Shown: positions 55,831 to 64,000 of the stretch, in pieces
Numbering within the stretch: the first letter of the stretch is position 1
Layout: every line of letters begins with the position of its first letter
DNA from: Pseudoscleropodium purum
Taxonomy: Eukaryota > Streptophyta > Bryopsida > Hypnales > Brachytheciaceae
DNA: 64,000 bases
Direction: 5' to 3'
NCBI GenBank assembly: GCA_963969395.1
Contig: OZ017804.1
Coordinates: 8,494,001-8,558,000 of the forward strand
Notes under the pieces: generated by a model
What the model saw: only the letters and a program-made list of their open reading frames with translations
What the model was told of the DNA's origin: nothing
Databases searched by the model: none
Made by a program: the position numbers and the translations under genes

Positions 55831-57990
55831 GTTGTAGATTGTTTTTTCAATTAGCAACAACGCCCAATTCTCCACCACCTTGAAGTCTACCATTTGCAAG
55901 TACTCTAGATGTACTTTTAAAAATATCCAATACTTCTTTCCATCCCCCTATTTGTGTAATTGAAAATTCTCACTATACTATATTCACACAAGAGATTGCA
56001 ATTTTAGCAACGACAACTTTGACAAGCAAGAAGACAAAGAAAGGGCTTCAAGCTATAAAGATTTGAAAAAAGAAGATTTTGATGAAGGCCCGTATTCAAA
56101 GTTCAAATTCAAGTCTTTGGAGGATATACAGTGGCCTCCAAAGCTCCTACGTACATAGTCTTAAAAGGCAACATCAACAACAATGATCAAGAATTCAACG
56201 TTGTAGAGAGGTGGGAAAGTTATTTTTGAATTTAAAAGTTAGAAAATTGCCTTTTACTTTTATTTTACAATAAAAAAAATCAAATTCATAAAAAAATTTG
56301 TCTAAAAGTCATTGGACTAGTTCCAAGAGTAGATTTAAGTATCCTCAAATCCACAATTGGATCAACGAAACTTGAATCTACCTTGAAATAGGTCCAAAGT
56401 GTTTCAAATGCACTAGAGGATTGAACCTTCCTTTCCAAGATGACGTGGTTGGTCATGAACCAGTAGACCACCTATGCACTTCAATGCACTTCTCAGGATC
56501 AAAAACATATTTATAAAATAAAAACTATTGCAAGTCTACAACTAACAATGTAGAACAAGTCCATAGCCTGTGAGGATGCAAGGGCTACTTTTGGTATAGT
56601 AATTGTGTATCTTTAAGTTACTAAAAATGTAGAAAGTCTAACCCTGTTGAGTCTTAAATGGTGAAATGGCCTTTTAGAATTCACTTCTAAAAACTTTGAG
56701 CCAAAATTAAAGATTTAATATGCTCTCTTCAAATCTCCAAGTAAGTGCTATACCGTCAATTAAAACCTTAAAAATCCATTTTTTTAAACATTTCCTATCT
56801 TCTATCTTCTTTCTATTTCCTAGTCAATTTGCTCTTCAATGTCAAACAAGTGAAGGGGTGTGATGACACAAAATGCTTGGACGGGGTGTTACATAAGTCA
56901 TCTAAAGGCTAGTTCTCACTTGGCATTACAAGTTTGGAAACAAACCTATATGAAATCTGTATTGGCAAAGTAATAAGCGCAATGGTAGTTAGAAAATTGC
57001 GGAATTTCAAGAGAGAACTTCAACTAGGAACACTAGTTTTTTTGTAGCGATAGAATCCCACCAAAACAAAGATTTCAAATTTTTTTGTGAATGTAAGAGT
57101 ATTGTTCTCTAATCCCCATTGCAGAGCCCCATTACAAAAGAACAATGTCTCAATTTTGAGAGAGGGAGTGTTGAAGAATCTATTCAATTGTTCTCTAATT
57201 TCCTCAATGTAAACCAATCTTACAATTTCCAATTCATGTCATTCATTTCATACTAGACATTCTATGACTTTGGCATGGGAATCAACACAATTGATTTATT
57301 CAATTTTTTTTAAAACGCTTGAAATTAACACTTTGATTCTTGAAAAGATTAATTTTACCCTATAAATCATGAAATGTCAACTTTAATTCTACAAGCAAAA
57401 AAAAAATGCATGAATCAAGTTGCTCCAAACAACAAAATATGTCCCATGCAACACAATACATATCCAAGTCAATATAACTATATTATAAAATGTCCAAGAG
57501 TCATTTGAAGCAACAAATTGAGTTGATTTAGCTAAAAAAACATATCACTAAACTAAGGTGTTGTTCTAGTGTATTTTAACAATTCCTAACTCTTTGCTCT
57601 TTATCTGAAATTTAGCGATGAAAATATTCTTTTTTGATTTTGAGTTTAACTAATGAAATGAATCAAATTTGGCCTAGTTTCTACACAAATTTGAAAATTT
57701 GAAAAATCAGTAAAATTCAACACTTTATTGCAATTTGAACATTGAGCCTATAACCATGGTTTAATTTTAGAATGACATAGAACTTTGTTTCACACCATAA
57801 CATTCTACACTATATGTCAATGCAAAAAAGAAATCAGATTTTTTTAAGTATATTTTGTATTTTGTATGAATTTTCATCATTTCTTCTTAAAAAATTCACA
57901 GTAATTTCAATATTTCATGAAAAAAAGTGAAGATTTTAGGATTTCTAGAGAACGTGATTGCATCTCTGAAAAATAAAATAAAAAAACTTC
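55831..57990. other. AT-rich spacer, no gene seen
   Basis: Short frames (56286-56471 and 57020-57232, minus) have no motif. No repeat copy recognised. Confidence 0.5.
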
Positions 57991-58353
57991 TAGTCAAACA
58001 TATGAAAAACTGGAGCATACAAAGGAATGAATTTTCAGGTTCTTTACATGGACATAAGGTCTATCCTTTACGGGTCAAATGCGAGGCCTCTTGTAATGGC
58101 CAACAAATGTAACGTAGACATATCGTACGCAAACGTTTCAGAGTTTTACAACTGCGTCGTTTCAAAAGTCAAGAGGCAAATGTGTCTTCACCCGACAGTT
58201 CACTTGGTGCTCAAGAGACCTGCTGCAAATGCTTCCAACAAGCAAAGCTGTGTTTCCCTTCTGACGATCAATCTGATGATGAGAAGAAATTCCTCGGTCT
58301 GTAGAACCTCATTCAATGAAAGGGCGACAGTGACCTAACAAAAAATAATTTAG

Positions 58354-58359
58354 CTATAG
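58354..58359 (+). promoter_or_regulatory. CTATAG motif before the third basic ORF
   Basis: Sixteen bases before the ATG at 58376, the same spacing as for the left gene of the 49-51 kb pair, although the sequence between is GC-rich here (GACGCGCGCG). Confidence 0.3.
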
Positions 58360-58375
58360 TGGTCTGACGCGCGCG

Positions 58376-58651
58376 ATGCCGAGGAAATCGTCACGAGTAG
58401 GATCAAAACGGAAACGGAAGACGAGGACGGGGGCGAGGAAGCGGACAAAAGTTGAGAAGCAAGTGCGCAAGCGACCTAGGAAGAGAGCAGAGAAGACGCC
58501 ACCGCCTCCACGACAAGTGAAGAAGTACCGGTCAAAGGAACGGACAAGGAAATACACAAACGATGACGAGGGTGAGAAAAGAACAGTCGATAGGCGCCAT
58601 TTGAAGGAAGACTACGATGAGCAAACCGATGGCGTCGAGTCACAAGATTGA
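58376..58651 (+). CDS. Small Arg/Lys-rich 91-aa protein of unknown function
   Basis: Intronless, ATG-initiated. Residues 1-36 are almost entirely basic and polar (MPRKSSRVGSKRKRKTRTGA...). A PPPP bend at 42-45 and another basic stretch (VKKYRSKERTRKY) follow. The last 30 residues are acidic (NDDEGE, KEDYDEQTDG) and end VESQD. The basic-head, acidic-tail plan resembles the pair at 49-51 kb, but no aligned motif is shared. GC content is much higher than in that pair, so the three are not one recent duplication. It lies about 430 bp past the 3' end of the NDRG gene, tail to tail with it. Nuclear or nucleic-acid binding is inferred from composition. It could be a chance frame in purine-rich DNA. 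Confidence 0.4.
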   Translation: MPRKSSRVGSKRKRKTRTGARKRTKVEKQVRKRPRKRAEKTPPPPRQVKKYRSKERTRKYTNDDEGEKRTVDRRHLKEDYDEQTDGVESQD

Positions 58652-59083
58652 TGATTGTCTCCTACTGAAGATCCCTTCGCCGAAAACAGGAAAGCCGATC
58701 ACAATCAGCCGAGCACCAGTCCCACAACATCGGTACAACAGCAGAGAAAACAGGCATGGCAACTTACAGCACAATTTACGGAATTACACTAGCAAGCATA
58801 GAATGGGAGGAAGTTCTGAAATGATGATGAGAGAGAGAAAGAGAGTACTGATAGCTGAAAATGTGACAGTATGGTACAGGACCTCTTTATTCAAAAAATG
58901 GTGGCTCAATAAGTGGCCGAACAGTGCTAGCCTGAAGTCGCCCACTAATAAGGGAACTTGCAGACCTTAGTCACTGAGTAGTAGTCATAAATGGGTGTTT
59001 AATTCTACACTAAGTAACATGGGACAATACAGACCCTCGACAAAGAATTACTCACAGATTTGATAAAAATTACTTGACCGTCC
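58652..59083. other. Spacer between the basic ORF and the NDRG gene
   Basis: Probably contains the 3' UTRs of both convergent genes. A 117-codon frame starting inside the basic ORF in another phase (58617-58970) shows no motif. Confidence 0.4.
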
Positions 59084-61855
59084 TTACGCCGAGACGGCGA
59101 CGCGAGTCTTGATTGGCTTCAAATTCAAACCCAGGCTCTCGGATGAAAGTAGCTCAGGAGATACACATGGCGGACTGAGAGGGCTTGTGGGTGACGAGTG
59201 CGACAACGGGCGTTTGTAAAAATTATAGAACATCAGAAACAGCTCGATTGGTACTATCATGGACTGGGGTTGTTCCTCCGTTACCAGTGAACCGCATGCT
59301 TGCACCTGTATCAACTATTCTTAGTTAATTAACAAAAATAAATATTCAAATCTCAGTTCTAATCGGAAAGTCGCAAGAAGATTCGTAAAAGAGATGCATA
59401 GGTTTACCTCAATTAACGCTTGGTACCGTTGGTTCATCGCAGTGCTCATATGCACAGATTCACAGTGAAATGGAGAATTCTCGCCAACTACTATTAAAGT
59501 ACGACATTTTAACTTCATGAGGCTTTCAGTAAGATCATCCCTCCTGCACACAAAGTCGAAGGTATATTAGAACTGATTCCATATCCATGACAGGGTATAT
59601 ATATTGCCAAAGGCTATGACGTAAGATCAAATCACGGGGATGAACGTACTGGTGAATAGCTTGGATATATCGCATCATATTTCTGCTCGGGTGGTCATTC
59701 AAATGCTGCAAAAGAATTAATGAAAATTGCGTTAGAATCGCAGTTGCAGTGTGAAATACCCACCGAAGCGATGTCCGGCAAGGCAGTCACATATATATCA
59801 ATCTACAAGAAGGAAACATTGGTGATGTGAACAACGAGAAAATGGCGAATTACGTCTTAAATTCGTGGCAACAACTGAAAAGCGAGGAGGCAACTAGCAA
59901 GAAATTAAATAGATTCAACAAGGTAAATGAATGTATATAGTTTGTGAGAGTAGATGTACTTTGCGGTAGTTCATGAGAACCTCAGCGCCCATGGGTGAAG
60001 ATCGCACTTCCTGACTGAAATATCGCTGCAGCAGTGCATCCTTAACAAAACTCGTAGCACCACAATAGTAGAGAATATTTACGATTGCCTGCGAACACAA
60101 TTGATATGTAAGAGCATTTCTCAGAACGAACGAAATTGCACGTATGGAGATGATCTAGTTAAGTAGAGACTCGGGGAATCTCTAATATGTGTAGGGGAAA
60201 TTTTACACTTTATAAAAATTACTCAAATTACTAACCTTATTATATATCCATTCCGACCATGTTGGCTTTCGACAAATTGGTGAAACCAGGATGAGACCAA
60301 TGGCACGCTCTCGGTACTTGATCTGAAAAAAAGGGAGTCCGCAATGAATTTGATAATACAGAGCTGAATAGAATGACTAACTTCAAGTAATAACGCTTGA
60401 AAAACTCCATCACGAATGGTCGTGACCAGACTCGGAACTAGTCAGGATATGCTTCCATAGAAAAAAATGATGACGTTTACATACCGCAAAAAGACTAAGG
60501 ATGTAAGAGCCGGCACCTACGCCCAGGCCGATTATTTCATGCACGCTGCACAAAAGTCACAACAGGAGATTGCGTAAGTAGCTAATCAGAAACAGACAGT
60601 ATCACGTTTATTTCACATCTTCCGGTATGTTCACTTGGTTCAGACTGGCGTTAGTCAGGGTCTAAGAAATGAATTCAGGCACACCTTTCAAGTGGATTCA
60701 CTTTGCTAACACCACTCCTAACTTCTAGTGAAGACATACCTTTCGACAGGTACACTGAAAAGGTATTTGCAAGCGCAGACTGTTTAAACTGCATCAGCGA
60801 GCAACGACAAATAGAAAAAACCAGCACCCAACTCATGTCGGAGTTTTCTTGGTGACCATACCACGCAGAATAACATAGACATAAATGAGGCGAGGGAAAA
60901 TAGTGTGCATACTTAAAGTGGTCCAGTACTTCTGCAACTTGGTCCGCTAAGTTATTCACAGATAGGAACGGTTGGTTGTTTGGAATCTCAGCTGCTCCAT
61001 CCTGCAAAAAACAGACTCACTTTTGGTCAAAAATTCATAACAGTGTAATAAACCCCATAGGACGCTATCTATATATACCCAAGATTTCTTCTCCATACAT
61101 GTATTTAAACTCTGTAGAGAATAAGAGGAGTGAGATTGTTTTTTCTTCGAGCACTAGAAAGGGATATGTGTTGCCGAACCAACCTGATGGCCAGGTGGGT
61201 CTATATGATAGATACAGAAATTGTGGAATAGGACAGACGCAGCCTCGGGGCACGAAAAAAGTCCTTCAAAGCATGCAAGATCTGCCACATCAACATTAGC
61301 AATAAGATCTTAGCTCTCACCGTCAATTTAGAAAAAAATATTCAAAAGTACCCATACACTAAAAAAATTGCAATCCTCGAAGCAAGTAGCGAAGAAGAGC
61401 ATGCAAAACGGCAAAGAACTCACAATTTAGACCCACATCTGGGTAGGTTACAAGGGAAGGCTTCGTTTGGTCTCCACATACAAGAACAGAAACTGGCCCA
61501 TGAGTTGTCACAACTTCGTGTCTCTGTTCAAAACAAGTGCGTTAAGTATCAGAAAAAGAGCTCCAGATGCTCACAAGTACCCTGCCTAGACAGACATGCA
61601 GCTAATAAGGGCCCTAACAAGAGATAAAATCTGATTAAAAGGAACCGCCTCTTTGTGTCGTACTTCCTTGTTCAGCCACATTGTCATCACTAGAGCATAT
61701 TCAAATCGTTAATCGTGACTCTAAGGCAAGAAAGCAACAAAGGACTTCAACACGAAGAAAAGTATGAATGAACAAGAACATGTAGCAAGACGCACCTCTC
61801 CTCCCCAGGCATCGAGCTCCATTTCCAAGTTGATAACGACATCAGCTGGCGCCAT
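59084..61855 (-). CDS. NDL: NDRG/NDL family protein (N-MYC downregulated-like), 11 coding exons
   Basis: Minus-strand exons: 61855-61796, 61523-61424, 61281-61184, 61001-60913, 60545-60485, 60322-60236, 60088-59960, 59802-59764, 59705-59650, 59543-59408 and 59305-59084. All introns are GT-AG and all phases fit, giving 358 aa. The N-terminus [20 protein letters not shown] leads into [20 protein letters not shown], the family's entry strand. Then come [29 protein letters not shown], the [13 protein letters not shown] elbow, [40 protein letters not shown] and [17 protein letters not shown] proteins have an alpha/beta-hydrolase fold without a working triad. Plant NDLs bind the G-protein beta-gamma dimer and affect auxin transport; that role is inferred by family. 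Exons 8-9 ([32 protein letters not shown]) are less conserved. Confidence 0.92.
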
Positions 61856-63256
61856 CTGATCATACAGATTCTTAGAAAGACTTGAGTGTCAGCATCTATT
61901 TATTGCAAATTCGGTGATTTCCGATCCACCCTGACTGATAATTTCAGAATAACACTTGTTGGAACATCAATGCGAAAACAAAATCCAGCGCTCATGCACT
62001 TTCGCTCCCCGTCATCTTGCCTCCATCCATGTCTTACTCCCTCAATACTCTGCAAAGATAAACCCCTCTAATTATGATTCACCCAGATGCTCTGCAGCTA
62101 GAGAAACAAATAAGATGTGTGAGCAAAGGCCCTCGTTACAAGAACTGGGCGTTGTTCGTTTGTGAACGACCAGGACGACTTCCTAGGATAGAAGATCCTG
62201 TTCAAAGACAACAGAATTTACTCGATAGAAATCTCGCCGTAGTCACAATGGCCTAAACGACACGACAGAGACTCCTTTGACAGTCCCTCTGCCCAGGATC
62301 CAGGTGTACAATCTCCTGACACTCCAATATTATTTTTATCTAGAATAATTTGGCTACCAGCTGGTTCCTACTGGTACACCTAACAAATCATTATGCGGGA
62401 CCTGCATATTTATCCATACACACGTCTGACGAAACTCTACCGAAGTTTCTGATGCGGCTGAACCCCTTGTTGCTGAGTAAAACACACCTTGAAATCACCG
62501 AACGCCCTGCATAGTTTTTCGTTTATCAACGTTGTTAAAATTAGGCTACGCGTATTATCTATCACTCCAGGCGACAAACATAACCCCCGACTCCTAGTCA
62601 AGATTCAGTTAGGTTCAGATAAACTACTACTTACAAGATGTGAGAGGATTTCAGATATTGGAGAGTGACATACTCCCCCAGTTTCACTTCTGCCCCAACA
62701 GTGCGGGGAGAATTTTGTATTAAATCAGACGGTATAGTACTGAATGCACCTACGATCCAAATTCTCCACAAACACCTGGAACCCAGTGAGTGAGAAACCG
62801 CAAACTACCGAGTGACACTCGCGCAACAAGAAGCGATTCAACAGGCTCGCCATGTCGAAAAAACACAAAAGCGCTCACCAAGAGATCATCGGTTGGAAGC
62901 GCATACAACTCACTACGCATGTACGATTGACAATACTGCGATTCGAAGTTCCAGAACAGGCGACATAGCCAAGAGAAAAAGAGGCAGGATCCTGGGTAGA
63001 ACGGAGGACAACAAAAAATAATTCGCTTCACACAAACAGGCCAGCAGTACTGCACGACGTTCGTACTGCTGCAAGGGTGATGAGCGCACAGAACACTCAA
63101 GACGAGAGCAGCCTCCCACTAGAGGTCACAGAAAGCCACAAAAGAAGCCCGAAAATAGGACGCCAAGAATAGAACGCAGAATTCCGAACTGCCGAACTAC
63201 GATCCGCAACAGAGGCAGGTAAAGCGCGGTACAGAGAACCGGAGATCTTGGAGCTC
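61856..63256 (-). other. NDRG upstream region, probable leader and promoter
   Basis: Moderately GC-rich sequence with no recognised coding exon. Frames such as 62750-63100 (minus) and 61886-62256 (plus) show no motif. Leader exons or introns of the NDRG gene are likely but could not be placed. Confidence 0.35.
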
Positions 63257-64000
63257 CGCCAAAAAAGCAGTACGCGGACGCGATAAAATAGCTCCACCTC
63301 CAGAACACAAAAACCTCACAAGAACGAATTCAGCGTCCACATCTCTCATCCAGAAAAGATTCCACAAAAAATGACTTCGACATGATATGATTCAGAACCT
63401 TAAAAGAATCCAACTCCAAATTGCAACTGCTAAATGCAGCCATCCGGGAAGCAAGTCGGGACGCATCTGAAGAACAAAAATACCGGTCAGGTGGCAACGC
63501 CAATCCTCAGCGGGATTATTGCCAATAAAAATCCATAAATCGTCTTAAAAAAACACAAATCTAAGTTTCGCTACACCGCCAAAAATAGCTCTACCTCCAA
63601 AACACAAGAAGAAAAAAGAAACTCACAAGAATATTCTTACAATTAAAGTCTCTTCGATTTGTGTCAAACAAACAAATAGACCAAAATTCACAAGAACGAA
63701 CTCCACGTCCAAACCTCAAATCCAAGAAGATTTCACAGAAAGAAAAACAAAACCAGCTCCGCATCCCTCAATTCCCACCCTGAAAAATTCAAATCCAATT
63801 GCAATTCCTAAATGCAGGATGCACCTGAAGAACTTTCTTTACCAGCAAACATAAATGAGCGACAAGATTGCCAAAAAGCACACAGAAATGACCAGAATTC
63901 ACAAAACGTAGTTCCGCATCTCAAGATTGAAAACCTTAACGATTCAAATCCCAGTACGCTTAACTTACAACTGACAAATCCAAGTCGCCGGGATGCAAGT
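63257..64000. repeat. Degenerate tandem repeat running off the window edge
   Basis: The block CCGCCAAAAA...TAGCTC(C/T)ACCTCCA(G/A)AACACAA occurs at about 63257 and 63579. CACAAGAACGAA(T/C)TC follows at about 63318 and 63691, and TGCAACTGCTAAATGCAG or TGCAATTCCTAAATGCAG followed by GCA(T/C)CTGAAGAAC at about 63423 and 63798. A third, weaker start (AATTCACAAAACGTAGTTCC) is cut by the end. The unit is about 320-375 bp. Confidence 0.65.

Noticed and set aside
62750..63100. 116-codon Cys-rich minus-strand ORF upstream of NDRG
   Set aside because: No motif, and it overlaps several other open frames in the same GC-richer leader sequence; probably chance.

Overview
The window looks like nuclear DNA of a land plant. 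Four ordinary plant genes with GT-AG introns can be read: a GARP/HHO transcription factor, an NDRG/NDL protein, the Complex II assembly factor SDHAF4, and an eEF1A-lysine-methyltransferase-like gene. They sit as GC-richer islands in very AT-rich, gene-poor sequence. Telo-box motifs and TC-rich leader-like sequence also fit a plant. The intron-rich, moderately GC-rich genes in AT-rich spacers packed with small non-autonomous elements suggest a bryophyte, perhaps a moss, but that is an inference. No organelle, bacterial or complete viral genome is visible.

Layout. 1-6.1 kb holds decayed non-coding elements. 6.1-14.4 kb holds the methyltransferase gene (+, two exons, 7831-9507); its leader, intron and 3' end have each been tandemly duplicated, and old copies of the 3' end reach 14.4 kb. 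15.4-18.7 kb is the HHO gene (-, five coding exons, about 495 aa). 18.8-20.8 kb is gene-like DNA without a recognised gene. 21-39 kb is a repeat zone with a 138-bp tandem array, a roughly 340-bp tandem array abutting an odd GC-rich island, and nested miniature transposons. 40.8-41.1 kb is SDHAF4 (-), probably with a leader intron reaching 42.8 kb. 42.8-49.0 kb is an AT-rich desert. 49.0-50.9 kb holds two head-to-head, intronless, Lys/Arg-rich ORFs of 224 and 177 aa. 51.8-52.4 kb is a dead Tc1/mariner transposase. 58.4-58.7 kb holds a third small basic ORF (91 aa). 59.1-61.9 kb is the NDRG/NDL gene (-, eleven coding exons, 358 aa), followed upstream by another degenerate tandem repeat at the window edge.

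The four recognised genes do not form a pathway. Two things stand out. First, the basic-protein ORFs: the divergent pair share an N-terminal basic motif and an EESSS-type C-terminus, and all three ORFs have CTATAG 15-16 nt before the ATG. They could be small chromatin or sperm-nuclear proteins, or captured viral-type genes; this is unproven. Second, the mobile DNA can be dated by nesting: TTAA-flanked, piggyBac-like elements with an empty site in the same window, a TA-flanked 872-bp near-perfect palindrome inside the arm of a foldback element, and MITEs inside MITEs.

Repeat family letters (A-H) are local names used only here. Repeat boundaries were found by eye and are accurate to roughly 5-30 bases unless a junction is stated.
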